From NCBI RefSeq assembly GCF_016429065.1, contig NZ_JAELTX010000007.1, forward strand, positions 1 to 64,000: 64,000 nucleotides of DNA, read 5' to 3'. This DNA comes from Pedobacter sp. ASV17. GTDB lineage: Bacteria; Bacteroidota; Bacteroidia; Sphingobacteriales; Sphingobacteriaceae. The notes under the pieces were generated by a model. The model had not been told where the DNA came from, made no database searches, and saw only the letters and a list, made by a program, of their open reading frames with translations. A program made the translations under genes and the position numbers. The stretch's first letter is position 1. Every line of letters starts with the position of its first letter. Of this stretch, positions 52,479 to 63,025 are shown one piece after another.

Positions 52479-53216
52479 ATGATGAACAATTATAAGCAGC
52501 AAGCGGCCTTAGAGCTTCAATTCTGGAAACTGGAAGTGATGAAAAAGCCATCATTGGTAGGAAATATTGCAACCAAAGTTCAGGGAAAAATAAACAGCTA
52601 TATTCCTCAAAAGGTACATGATGCAATTACTGCTACTATAAAGCAAATGGTAAAAGCTGTACTTTTTGGTTCCCAAGTTACCAGCTCTGATTTACCGCCG
52701 ACAGAGATGAGCTTAATGCATCGCGAAGCTTTAGTAAAAGCCAAGATAGACAGCTATTGCAAAACTGGCGCAGCCGAAGGTGGCATTACTGGCGCTGGTG
52801 GCTTCTTGATGAGCATGGCTGATTTCCCTATATTAATTGCCATTAAAATAAAGTTGCTTTACGAAATTGCTGCACTTTATGGTTTCAACACCAGCGATTT
52901 TAGAGAGCGTTTGTATATCCTACACATCTTTCAGTTAGCCTTTTCGAGCAAAAAAGGAGCTCAAAAAGTATTGACACAAATGGAGAACTGGGATAAAAAA
53001 CTATTCTTACTCCCAGAAAGTGGTGATGATTTTGATTGGCAAACTTTCCAACAAGAGTATCGTGATTATATTGACCTAGCTAAATTAGCACAACTGCTTC
53101 CTGTGGTGGGAGCTACCGTTGGTGCCGTAGCCAATTATCAACTGATTAAAAAACTTGGCAAAACGGCGATGATGAGTTATCGGATGCGGAAATTGAATGA
53201 TGCAATGATTGCATGA
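52479..53216 (+). CDS. EcsC-family protein
   Basis: The start is placed at the first of two adjacent ATGs (52479), giving about 245 residues; an upstream TTG would add nine. The protein contains the EcsC domain: a helical N-terminus, AEGGITGAGGFLMSMADFPILIAIKIKLLYEIAALYGF (near 93-130) and LLPVVGATVGAVANYQLIKKLGKTAMMSYRMRKL (near 205-238). Gly-rich hydrophobic stretches suggest membrane association. EcsC is named for a B. subtilis operon that affects secretion and competence, but the biochemical role of the family is unknown. It is probably transcribed separately from the ABC-F gene 158 bases downstream. Confidence 0.85.
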   Translation: MMNNYKQQAALELQFWKLEVMKKPSLVGNIATKVQGKINSYIPQKVHDAITATIKQMVKAVLFGSQVTSSDLPPTEMSLMHREALVKAKIDSYCKTGAAEGGITGAGGFLMSMADFPILIAIKIKLLYEIAALYGFNTSDFRERLYILHIFQLAFSSKKGAQKVLTQMENWDKKLFLLPESGDDFDWQTFQQEYRDYIDLAKLAQLLPVVGATVGAVANYQLIKKLGKTAMMSYRMRKLNDAMIA

Positions 53217-53322
53217 TGTGATAACGGCACAAGCTTTCTTTTATGTGCTGCCACGCTGAGCCTGTCGAAGCGTTTGACAACGCATTAGATTTTATTGGAA
53301 ACCACAACATTAAAACCTTTAA

Positions 53323-54999
<1,677 letters not shown>

Positions 55000-55066
55000 T
55001 CCTCGATTATAGAATTACGATTTCAATTCACCGTTATTAGCCCATAATCGAAATGACGGAACCCCA

Positions 55067-55107
55067 TAAAAAAAGCCCCGTTCCGCACTTGCGGGACGGG
55101 GCTTTTT
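55067..55107. terminator. Bidirectional terminator between the ABC-F and TonB-receptor genes
   Basis: AAAAAAAGCCCCGT, CCGCACTTGCGG inner stem and ACGGGGCTTTTT form a long near-perfect hairpin between convergent genes ending at 54999 and 55130. Confidence 0.9.
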
Positions 55108-55129
55108 CGTTTGATTGGTTTTAAATATT

Positions 55130-58012
55130 TTATGGGTTGAACGCTAACGAAACATAGTACATTGCACCAACTTCTGGGTTACCATAAGAAGTGAAGTAAT
55201 ATTTGTTCAAGATGTTTGAACCACCAATTTTAACTACCGAATTCACCGAAGGAACTTTCAAATTCACCTGAGCATCTACTGTACCAAATGCTGGCACTTC
55301 GCCTCCTGCAAATGAAGAGAACCAGATGAATTTATCTTGCCAACGATAGTTCACGTTGAAACCAAAGTTTTTAAACACCTCACGGTTGCTCAAACCAATG
55401 TTATAACGGATTTCCGGCGTATTAAAATCATTATTGTATTCTGCTGGTAAATCACCAATTTTATTGTAAGAAACGTTACCTGAGAAAGTATATTTACCCG
55501 TCACATAATCCAAACCAAAAGCACCTCCCCAAGTTTTAACTTTACCAGTTGCATTTACAGGCACCCCGAATTTCGTGAAGGTTGTTCCGTTTAATTGGTA
55601 TACGTTTACAGCGGTAATAAAATCTTTATATTGGTTATAGAAACCATAAACATCTAATAAGAAATTCGAACCTAATAAGCCTTTATAACCTAGTTCGTAA
55701 GCAGTTACACTTTCAGGACGAACACCTCTTGGGTCAAAGCTATATTGTACTAAAGGACCAGTACCAGCTACTGCTTGTCTATAACTTGCTTCAGTATATG
55801 GCTTGTTACTAATTAAGCTATATTTATTTAAGAATTCTGGAATACCACCTATTAAGCGTTGGCTACCACCACCAACTGCTAAATCAATGTATTGGTTTTG
55901 AGTAGTTGGATTACGGAAACCTGTTTGGAACGAGGCTCTGATATTAGAGTTTTTAGCCACAGTCCATACACCAGTAACACGTGGTGTAAAACGACCTTCA
56001 AAGTTTTGGCTCTTATCGAAACGGCCTGCTACTGTCAACTTAAACGCTTCTCCAAACTTCTTACCCAACTGGCCAAAAGCAGCATACTCATCAATATCAA
56101 TCTCTCTTTTTAAATCATCAAAGATGGTACCTCCTGAGTTCAAATCAAATCTACGAGCAGAAGCACCAACTTGAAATTCTACAACATTATTAAACATTCT
56201 AGAAAAGTTATACATCCCTTCATAATGATAAAGGTTTGACTTATCATTGAATTTGGCACCATATACACCAGTAGTCAAATTTGTTTGACTGATATAGGTA
56301 TTTTTAATTTGCTGAGCATAATTTTCGAACTGGGCTGAACCTGGCATCACTCGACCCGCATCTGCAGCAGCACGAGCCGCCGCATGAGCTTGTGCCTCGG
56401 TTACTGCTGGATTTAACCTAGCACCTACATAAGTACCGATGTATTGTGGCAACCAAGCGGTAGAAGACTTATCTTTCTCACTAATATAAGCACCCAAAAT
56501 TGACGAAATGTAAGAGTCTCCTGAGCGTTCTTGTGTAGTATAAGCTTTCACAGAAAAGTCTTCACCTTTAAGTTCCAGCTTATATAAGCCAATATTAAAA
56601 TTGCGCAATGAATATCGATCTGATCCTGTGTAAACTGACGTACCAGTTCCCCAATTTGCCTGTGCCATTAATTGAATAGTAGGTGTAAAGTTGTAATACA
56701 ATCCACCAGACATTTTAAGAGATTTAGTATTATAATCCACTAAATCCATTTCATTATATCCTGTTCTCGTGATATTTTGATTTGGCAAAACACCTGGATT
56801 ACGTTGAGCATAATAAAAAGGCAAATATTGATTGGTTACCGCAGGTCTAAGCGCTGCTGGAACATTAGCATTAATAAAGCTTATATAATTTGCATATGGA
56901 GTACCCGCTGGCAAATTATTAAGCACAGTTTGCGGATTAAATAGTCCTCCAGATGCAGTAAGAATAGCTTGCCTAGCTCCAGCCTCAACAGTATTGTTGG
57001 TGGCTCTCATGTTGTATGATGTTTCGTCACCATAAACATTAACGCCATCATATGCAGGATCAGAAGCACGAGTGCCTGATTTAGGCATATTACTAGATCT
57101 ATCAAAGTTCGAATAATTGGTGCCATACCAATCTCTAGCTTGCAAAAATGAGAAGGCAAATTTAGCACCGAACTTATTATTCCAGCTTTTAGCCATTCTT
57201 ACGTCTAACTGGTTAAAAGGCTGAGCCGAAGAATTGTTATCATTAACATGATTAACACCTGTTTTAAATTGGAAACTAACGCCTGGATATTTAAATGGAT
57301 CTTTAGAAGTCATTAATAACGTACCACTGATACCACCTGCACCATATAGGGCCGATGAAGCACCTGGCAATAACTCCACATTATCTACATCAAGCTCCGT
57401 AATACCTACAATATTTCCTACAGAGAAGTTCAAACCTGGCGCCTGATTATCCATTCCATCAATTAACTGATTGAAACGAGTGTTACCATTCGCATTGAAA
57501 CCACGGGTGTTGTACGATCTGAAAGTTAAACTTTGGGTACTCATCTCAACTCCTTTGATGTTTTGGATGGCATCATAAAAAGATGGTGCTGCAATTTCCC
57601 TGATTTGGGCAGCTCCCATACGCTCAATAGTTACCGGAGATTCTAAAATACGCTCTGGCGTTCTTGAAGCAGAAACCACCACCTCTTGACCTAAAATAGC
57701 GCCAGATTCTAACTCAAAGCTTAAATTAGTAGCAGAACCGGTAATTTCTCTTTCTACTGTATTGAAACCTACAAACGATACAGAAAGTGTAAACGGTGGT
57801 TTTTCGGTAGTGGTGAAAGAAAATTTACCATTTTGGTCGGTAGAAGAACCTATCGTTTTTCCCTTCACTGTTACACTTACCCCCGGAATTGGCTCTTTAG
57901 TTAGTTTATCGGTTACAGTACCGCTAACTACAATACTCTGCGCAATGGCCGCGAACCCTGTCCACAGCAAAACACAAAGCACAAGAAATACTTTAGTAAT
58001 AGTTTTGTTCAT
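55130..58012 (-). CDS. TonB-dependent receptor with carboxypeptidase-regulatory-like domain
   Basis: The 960-residue protein has a signal peptide ending AAIAQ (about 25). A CarboxypepD_reg-like beta domain (26-105, VSGTVTDKLTKEPIPGVSVTVKG) follows, then a plug domain (about 115-235: SASRTPERILESPVTIERM, FNQLIDGMDN, LPGASSALYGAGGISGTLLMTS). The 22-strand barrel runs to the end (MYYVSLAFNP). It imports a bulky substrate with TonB energy. The substrate is unknown. It is not a SusC protein: the classical SusC start is missing and no SusD partner follows. A very good promoter lies upstream and a terminator downstream, so it is monocistronic. Confidence 0.92.
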   Translation of the reverse strand: MNKTITKVFLVLCVLLWTGFAAIAQSIVVSGTVTDKLTKEPIPGVSVTVKGKTIGSSTDQNGKFSFTTTEKPPFTLSVSFVGFNTVEREITGSATNLSFELESGAILGQEVVVSASRTPERILESPVTIERMGAAQIREIAAPSFYDAIQNIKGVEMSTQSLTFRSYNTRGFNANGNTRFNQLIDGMDNQAPGLNFSVGNIVGITELDVDNVELLPGASSALYGAGGISGTLLMTSKDPFKYPGVSFQFKTGVNHVNDNNSSAQPFNQLDVRMAKSWNNKFGAKFAFSFLQARDWYGTNYSNFDRSSNMPKSGTRASDPAYDGVNVYGDETSYNMRATNNTVEAGARQAILTASGGLFNPQTVLNNLPAGTPYANYISFINANVPAALRPAVTNQYLPFYYAQRNPGVLPNQNITRTGYNEMDLVDYNTKSLKMSGGLYYNFTPTIQLMAQANWGTGTSVYTGSDRYSLRNFNIGLYKLELKGEDFSVKAYTTQERSGDSYISSILGAYISEKDKSSTAWLPQYIGTYVGARLNPAVTEAQAHAAARAAADAGRVMPGSAQFENYAQQIKNTYISQTNLTTGVYGAKFNDKSNLYHYEGMYNFSRMFNNVVEFQVGASARRFDLNSGGTIFDDLKREIDIDEYAAFGQLGKKFGEAFKLTVAGRFDKSQNFEGRFTPRVTGVWTVAKNSNIRASFQTGFRNPTTQNQYIDLAVGGGSQRLIGGIPEFLNKYSLISNKPYTEASYRQAVAGTGPLVQYSFDPRGVRPESVTAYELGYKGLLGSNFLLDVYGFYNQYKDFITAVNVYQLNGTTFTKFGVPVNATGKVKTWGGAFGLDYVTGKYTFSGNVSYNKIGDLPAEYNNDFNTPEIRYNIGLSNREVFKNFGFNVNYRWQDKFIWFSSFAGGEVPAFGTVDAQVNLKVPSVNSVVKIGGSNILNKYYFTSYGNPEVGAMYYVSLAFNP

Positions 58013-58043
58013 ACGTCTGTAGTTTATATTGTTTATTTTAACA

Positions 58044-58074
58044 TAAACTTAATACATTTTTTGGTACTTACAAA
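58044..58074 (-). promoter_or_regulatory. Promoter candidate for the TonB receptor
   Basis: On the minus strand TTTG (58071-58074), a 19-base spacer and TAAGTTTA (58044-58051) fit TTTG-N19-TAnnTTTG with one mismatch. It lies about 31 bases before the ATG. This is the clearest two-box promoter in the window. Confidence 0.6.
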
Positions 58075-58187
58075 TTTTTATTCTGCCATAGCTAAAGCAT
58101 TAATTAAAATTAGATTGTCCTTCATTTCATTTTTATAATTAAATTGGCTACGGCCTAAAAGCAAACCAAAAACAAGATCCAACACCG

Positions 58188-60620
58188 ATGAACAGAGTTA
58201 AAGCGCTGATATGCATTCTTATTCCTATTCTATTGGGATACTCCTTAAATACAAAATTTGGTGACCTTCCCCCCATTTTAAAATTCTTAAACCCATTTAC
58301 GGGATTTTGGCAAAATGCGGAAGGAATGTCACCGTCCAAAAACAAAAAAATTGTGCTGAAAAACGCCAAAGACAAAATAGAAATTGCCTTTGACGACCGT
58401 ATGATTCCCCACGTGTTTGCACAAAACGATCACGATTTATATTATGCCCAAGGTTATGTCACTGCAATGCACCGACTTTGGCAAATGGACTTTCAAACTC
58501 GTTTCGCAGCTGGAAGGATATCGGAAGTAGTAGGAGCAAAAGCCATTGAGGTAGATAAGTATCAACGACGAATGGGCATGGTATATGGTGCAGAAAACTC
58601 CTTGGAGGGCATGATGGCCGATCCACATGCCAAGGAAATGCTTTTAGCCTATACCCAAGGGATTAACGATTATATTAAATCATTGAACCGCTGTAACCTA
58701 CCTGTAGAATATAAATTATTGGATTTTAAGCCTGAGCAGTGGACACCTATAAAATGTGCTTTGTTACTTAAGCAAATGTCTGCCGTGTTGGCTATGGGAT
58801 CTGACGAGTTTTACATGACCAACATCCTTAAAAAATACGGCCCAGCGATTACGAAAGACCTGTTCCCAGATTATCCATTTAAGGAAGATCCAATTATTCC
58901 CGTAGGCACTAAATGGGACTTTACTCCCCTACCTATCCCAGCTACTCCCAAATCTTTTACCGACATGATGAGCACTAATATTGCCACCAAGCAAAAAGAG
59001 GAAGGCATTGGAAGTAACAACTGGGCAGTATCGGGTGTAAAAACGGCTTCTGGATTTCCTATTTTAGCTAATGATCCTCACTTAGATTTGACTTTACCAT
59101 CCATCTGGTATCAGATACAGTTGCATGCGCCTGGCGTAAATGCTTATGGTGTTTCTCTTCCTGGTGCTCCCGGAATTATCATCGGTTTTAACCAAAATAT
59201 TGCTTGGGGCGTAACCAACGTAGCGGCTGATGTGCTTGACTTTTATCAAATAAAGTTTAAAGATGATAAACATCAAAGCTATTGGTACAATAACAAATGG
59301 CAAAACACTAAACCTCGTTACGAAAAGATCAAAATAAAAGGTGCAGCTGATATTGTAGACACCGTGCTCTATACACATCATGGCCCCGTGGTTTATTTCC
59401 AAAAACCTAGCTATAGCAGAGCAGCCAACGTTCCTACAGGTCACGCCTTACGCTGGATCGCTCACGATAAATCAAACGAGTTAAAAGCCTTTTATCTGTT
59501 AAATAGAGGAAAGAATTACAGCGATTACCGTAAAGCATTACCTTATTTCACGGCTCCTGCACAGAACTTTATTTTTGCAAGCGTAGATAACGATATTGCC
59601 ATTACACCAAATGGTAAATTTCCGCTGAAATGGAAGAACCAAGGAAAGTTTATTCTTGATGGTACCGACCCTAGTAACGATTGGCAAGGATGGATTCCCG
59701 CATCTCAAAATCCAACAGTAAAAAATCCACCACGAAATTTTGTAAGCTCTGCTAACCAGTCCTCAACAGACCCAAGCTATCCATATTATATCAATTGGGA
59801 GTTCTCCCCCTATGAAAGAGGAAAACGGATTAACGACAGGCTAAAAGCAATGGAAAAAATCACTGCCGACAGTATGCGTAATCTGCAAATGGATTCTTAT
59901 AGCATCGTGGCCGAAAACTTAATACCTTATTTACTTCCATTAGTAAATACGGCTAACTTAAATGCCACTCAAAAAGAAGCATTTAACCTCACTTCAAAAT
60001 GGAATAGATATTTTGATGCCAAATCTGTTGCGGCCAGTGTTTTTGATTTATGGACGAAAAGACTATCTATTGAAATTTGGGATGACGAATTTAATGATAA
60101 ACAAAATCCAATGCGTTACCCTTCCCGCGACAGAACCATTGAGCTGATACAAAAAGACCCTAATGCCAAATGGTTCGACAATGTAAACACGCCCCAAAAA
60201 GAAACCTTATCTGATTTGGTGAACAGCTCATTCAAATATGCTTGTGATAGCTTAGAAAGAAAACATGGATCAATAGGCGAACATTGGCAATGGGCAAATG
60301 TAAAAAACACCAATGTACCTCACTTGGCTAAGATACCTGGATTTGGCTCTAAAAAGCTACTTATTGGCGGTTCAAAAAGTACGGTAAATGCTTTGAGCGA
60401 AAGCAATGGACCTTCATGGAGAATGGTGATAGAATTAGGTAAAACTCCTAAAGGACATGGCGTTTACCCAGGCGGGCAATCTGGAAACCCAGGCAGTCCT
60501 TTTTACGACAATATGATTGACACTTGGGCTGAAGGCAAGCTGTACGACCTTTTCTTTATGCAATCAGCAGACGACAAGTCAGGAAAAATTATCTCACGTT
60601 ATAAAATTTCAAAAAAATAA
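58188..60620 (+). CDS. Penicillin acylase-family N-terminal-nucleophile hydrolase
   Basis: The 810-residue precursor has a hydrophobic N-terminal anchor or signal (5-20). The alpha chain runs from about 50 to the cleavage site and the beta chain starts at Ser276 in EEGIGSNNWAVSG. That Ser becomes the nucleophile after autocleavage. Typical beta-chain segments include NDPHLDLTLPSIWYQIQLHAPGVNAYGVSLPGAPGIIIGFNQNIAWGVTN and FVSSANQSS. Relatives split amide-linked acyl groups (penicillins, acyl-homoserine lactones, N-acyl amino acids). The real substrate here is unknown. A small membrane protein starts one base past its stop and a LuxE-like gene follows, so the three probably form one transcript. 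Confidence 0.92.
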   Translation: MNRVKALICILIPILLGYSLNTKFGDLPPILKFLNPFTGFWQNAEGMSPSKNKKIVLKNAKDKIEIAFDDRMIPHVFAQNDHDLYYAQGYVTAMHRLWQMDFQTRFAAGRISEVVGAKAIEVDKYQRRMGMVYGAENSLEGMMADPHAKEMLLAYTQGINDYIKSLNRCNLPVEYKLLDFKPEQWTPIKCALLLKQMSAVLAMGSDEFYMTNILKKYGPAITKDLFPDYPFKEDPIIPVGTKWDFTPLPIPATPKSFTDMMSTNIATKQKEEGIGSNNWAVSGVKTASGFPILANDPHLDLTLPSIWYQIQLHAPGVNAYGVSLPGAPGIIIGFNQNIAWGVTNVAADVLDFYQIKFKDDKHQSYWYNNKWQNTKPRYEKIKIKGAADIVDTVLYTHHGPVVYFQKPSYSRAANVPTGHALRWIAHDKSNELKAFYLLNRGKNYSDYRKALPYFTAPAQNFIFASVDNDIAITPNGKFPLKWKNQGKFILDGTDPSNDWQGWIPASQNPTVKNPPRNFVSSANQSSTDPSYPYYINWEFSPYERGKRINDRLKAMEKITADSMRNLQMDSYSIVAENLIPYLLPLVNTANLNATQKEAFNLTSKWNRYFDAKSVAASVFDLWTKRLSIEIWDDEFNDKQNPMRYPSRDRTIELIQKDPNAKWFDNVNTPQKETLSDLVNSSFKYACDSLERKHGSIGEHWQWANVKNTNVPHLAKIPGFGSKKLLIGGSKSTVNALSESNGPSWRMVIELGKTPKGHGVYPGGQSGNPGSPFYDNMIDTWAEGKLYDLFFMQSADDKSGKIISRYKISKK

Positions 60621-60621
60621 A

Positions 60622-60972
60622 ATGGTCTTCATCGTTATTCTCATCATATCATTTGCCTTACAATCATTTTTCCCTTGGTGGGTAGTGATCGTAGTTTCAT
60701 TTGCTACATGTGGCATTATTGGAAAAACTGGAAAAATTTCCTTCTGGCAGCCATTTTTGGCCATCCTTCTATTATGGACAGGTATGGCCCTCTACAAAAG
60801 CGTGCCCAATCATCACTTATTGGCCTCAAGAGTAGCCGAAATGTTTGGATTAAAAGTATGGCCAGCAATATTAGCAGTTACAGCCATCATTGGCGGATTA
60901 GTAGCTGGCATTAGTGGTTTATGTGGTTATTACTTCAGAAAATCAACGATTACGTCAAAAGCCAAATCGTAA
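60622..60972 (+). CDS. Small polytopic membrane protein
   Basis: The product has 116 residues from the ATG at 60622, one base after the acylase stop; a longer frame in the acylase would be overlapping and is rejected. It has three to four hydrophobic segments (about 2-20, 22-36, 43-60, 78-103) with a short basic tail. I do not recognise the family. Close packing between the acylase and the LuxE-like gene suggests co-translation and a shared task, perhaps transport of a substrate or product, but this is only context. Confidence 0.7.
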   Translation: MVFIVILIISFALQSFFPWWVVIVVSFATCGIIGKTGKISFWQPFLAILLLWTGMALYKSVPNHHLLASRVAEMFGLKVWPAILAVTAIIGGLVAGISGLCGYYFRKSTITSKAKS

Positions 60973-60999
60973 TCAGCTAAAACTTTGTATTTTTGCCCA

Positions 61000-61986
61000 G
61001 TGAATTCAAGTCCTGGGCATTTTTTTTCGATCAGCAACGAGCAAGATTTCAATAAATCGGCCTTAGCTGTATTTAAACATCAAGCAGTTCATTGCGAAGT
61101 TTATCGTCAGTATATTTCACATCTTGGCGTTAATCCGCAAGAGGTTAAGCATTACCAAAATATCCCCTTCCTGCCAATTAGTTTTTTCAAGTCGCATGCC
61201 GTAGTCTCTTCCTCAGCACCAACAGAAATTACATTTAGCAGTTCAGGCACTACTGGTCAAATAACCAGCAAGCATTTGGTACAAGAAGTATCCATTTACG
61301 AAGAAAGCTACAACAAAGCCTTTGAACTTTTTTATGGAAAGCCTAGCGAATATTGCATTTTGGCCCTTCTACCCTCTTATCTTGAAAGAGACGGCTCTTC
61401 ATTAATTTACATGGTAGATGACCTGCTTAAACAAAGTATTCACCCATTAAGCGGCTATTTCCTACATAATCACCAAGAGCTATTCGAAACGTTGAACCAA
61501 CTCAAAGTTGATGGGCAGAAAACGCTTTTGATTGGCGTTACCTATGCCCTTTTGGACTTTACGGAGCAATACCAAGTTGAATTTCCTGAACTGATTGTAA
61601 TGGAAACAGGTGGGATGAAAGGAAAAAGAAAGGAAATGGTAAGGGCCGAACTTCATCATCTACTTTGCGATGCTTTTGGGGTTAAACATATCCACAGCGA
61701 ATACGGCATGACCGAATTGTTATCTCAGGCATATTCCAAAGGCAGTGGCATTTTCGAGTGTCCACCTTGGATGAAAATATTACTGAGAGATACTTCCGAC
61801 CCATTGAGCATTCTTACCGAAGCGAATACCACTGGCGGAGTTAATGTCATTGATTTGGCCAATGTAAACTCCTGCTCATTTATTGCCACTCAAGATTTGG
61901 GCAAAATATATGGAAAAAATAGTTTTGAAATTATGGGCAGATTTGATAACGCAGATATTAGAGGTTGCAATCTATTGGTTCAATAG
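61000..61986 (+). CDS. LuxE-like acyl-protein synthetase / acyl-activating enzyme
   Basis: The product of about 328 residues belongs to the LuxE/PaaK-like adenylating group. It has ITFSSSGTTGQITSK (about 83-97 of the GTG-started protein), the phosphate-binding loop, and LIVMETGGMKG near 207-217. HIHSEYGMTELLSQAY (near 231-246) is the motif 5 equivalent. LuxE activates fatty acids as acyl-AMP and moves them onto a protein Cys. I start at GTG 61000 because a TTG at 60985 would lie before a TATTTTTG promoter-like element (60988-60995); both are possible. No LuxC or LuxD is nearby. It is convergent with the toxin gene, whose stop is 2 bases away. Confidence 0.8.
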   Translation: MNSSPGHFFSISNEQDFNKSALAVFKHQAVHCEVYRQYISHLGVNPQEVKHYQNIPFLPISFFKSHAVVSSSAPTEITFSSSGTTGQITSKHLVQEVSIYEESYNKAFELFYGKPSEYCILALLPSYLERDGSSLIYMVDDLLKQSIHPLSGYFLHNHQELFETLNQLKVDGQKTLLIGVTYALLDFTEQYQVEFPELIVMETGGMKGKRKEMVRAELHHLLCDAFGVKHIHSEYGMTELLSQAYSKGSGIFECPPWMKILLRDTSDPLSILTEANTTGGVNVIDLANVNSCSFIATQDLGKIYGKNSFEIMGRFDNADIRGCNLLVQ

Positions 61987-61987
61987 C

Positions 61988-62443
61988 TTATTCCTTTAAC
62001 CTTCTATCGAATTTAAAAACCCGCTTTGAAATCAGCTTAACTTTATCTGCATCTTTATGATTGGGATTCATCAAAATATTGTTTTCTTCTTCTACTAAAA
62101 CAGAAGGTACTTTTAATACTAAATTACCACCATCATTGATAAATTGCTGCCCAACAGTTTTCAAAAGGGACTCCGCCTCATACTCTTTCCAATTATCAGG
62201 CAAATCTTTAATCGCTACTTGTTCAATTTTGTCATCGGGTACGTCAAAAACGGCTAAAGTGTAGTCTCTATCTAAATCATAACCACTTAAATGAACCAAA
62301 AGCTCCATGATGGCCATCGCTCTCGACGATGCAAAATAAACAACAGCGGTACCTTGCTCATTCCAACGCCCACCATAAAGCTTAGCCCCAGTCCCACTAA
62401 GGTCGTCTATATATTCAGGTAGCGCGATACGATAAACCAACAT
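61988..62443 (-). CDS. RES-domain toxin (NAD+ phosphorylase type)
   Basis: The 151-residue RES domain has the conserved YRIALPEYIDDLSGTGAKLYGGRWNEQGTAVVYFASSRAMAIMELLVHL in its first 52 residues. This includes the Arg (YRIA), GGRWN and the Glu of MELLVH that are essential in the family. RES toxins of this type degrade NAD+. It is paired with the overlapping upstream Xre/DUF2384 gene, its antitoxin, so the order is antitoxin first, toxin second. The frame is complete; no essential motif is lost. The C-terminus is Lys/Arg rich. Confidence 0.92.
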   Translation of the reverse strand: MLVYRIALPEYIDDLSGTGAKLYGGRWNEQGTAVVYFASSRAMAIMELLVHLSGYDLDRDYTLAVFDVPDDKIEQVAIKDLPDNWKEYEAESLLKTVGQQFINDGGNLVLKVPSVLVEEENNILMNPNHKDADKVKLISKRVFKFDRRLKE

Positions 62444-62925
62444 TAGCTGAATACACCGTGAGCGATCCTACCTAAAATATTTAACACCATCGTAAAACCA
62501 ATAGAAGTATCTAATAAGGTTAACGGAACTTGATGACGCAACGCTAAATTTGGATGCCGCAACCACCTGTTGAAGGCTTCGTGACTACCTAAAACTACTG
62601 CACCACGTTCATAGAGTTTTGCCAGTTCGATAGCTCTATCAGCATGTTCAGTTTTGATTAACGTGCTAGGCTCATAACGTTGTAAAGTACGCTCACTAAT
62701 GTGCAATATATCTGCAAGTTCCTCGATGGTTAAAGAGAGCTTTTTTGCCAAAGCCAGCAATTTATTTTTTGCAATGCCTTCCCTTGCAATCGTTACTAAA
62801 TCATAATCTGATGGATGAATAGCTTTACCACCCATAATAACTGCAAGAGGGCTTTGTACATTAGACAACCCATAAGCAATGGCTGCCTCCTCCAATTTTG
62901 ATAGTTCTTCGGTTTTCTTTTTCAT
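62443..62925 (-). CDS. Xre/MbcA/ParS-type (DUF2384) antitoxin
   Basis: The product has about 160 residues from the ATG at 62925 (a TTG at 62934 is the alternative). The N-terminal helix-turn-helix region includes IAKNKLLALAKKLSLTIEELADILHISERTLQRYEP near 52-87. The C-terminal DUF2384 domain FNRWLRHPNLALRHQVPLTLLDTSIGFTMVLNILGRIAHGVFS (about 118-160) inserts into the toxin's active site in this family. Its stop overlaps the toxin start by one base. It is expected to repress its own promoter; a GACAA...TTGTC inverted repeat lies immediately upstream. Confidence 0.9.
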   Translation of the reverse strand: MKKKTEELSKLEEAAIAYGLSNVQSPLAVIMGGKAIHPSDYDLVTIAREGIAKNKLLALAKKLSLTIEELADILHISERTLQRYEPSTLIKTEHADRAIELAKLYERGAVVLGSHEAFNRWLRHPNLALRHQVPLTLLDTSIGFTMVLNILGRIAHGVFS

Positions 62926-62929
62926 ATCA

Positions 62930-62960
62930 GACAATTATACCCTAATATATACATTTTGTC
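62930..62960. promoter_or_regulatory. Candidate operator for the RES/Xre toxin-antitoxin unit
   Basis: GACAA (62930-62934) and TTGTC (62956-62960) form a short perfect inverted repeat that brackets a TATAATTG -7-like element on the minus strand. Autoregulation by the antitoxin is typical of the family, but five bases per arm is weak evidence. Confidence 0.35.
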
Positions 62961-62970
62961 CGTAACTTCA

Positions 62971-63004
62971 AAAAAAAACACCGCATTTTGGATGCGGTGT
63001 TTTC
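62971..63004 (-). terminator. Terminator after tyrS
   Basis: AAAACACCGCAT, a short loop and ATGCGGTGTTTTC form a 10-bp or longer stem 22 bases past the tyrS stop on the minus strand. Confidence 0.88.
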
Positions 63005-63025
63005 TATTTAAAACAACTTCTCTTG

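Noticed and set aside
55130-58012. SusC-type polysaccharide-utilisation receptor
   Set aside because: There is no SusD partner and no glycoside hydrolase gene nearby, and terminators lie on the downstream side. It is a general TonB receptor.
60517-60621. Longer start for the small membrane protein, within the acylase gene
   Set aside because: The added 35 residues are an out-of-frame reading of the acylase gene with no membrane or signal character. The ATG at 60622 directly begins the hydrophobic region.
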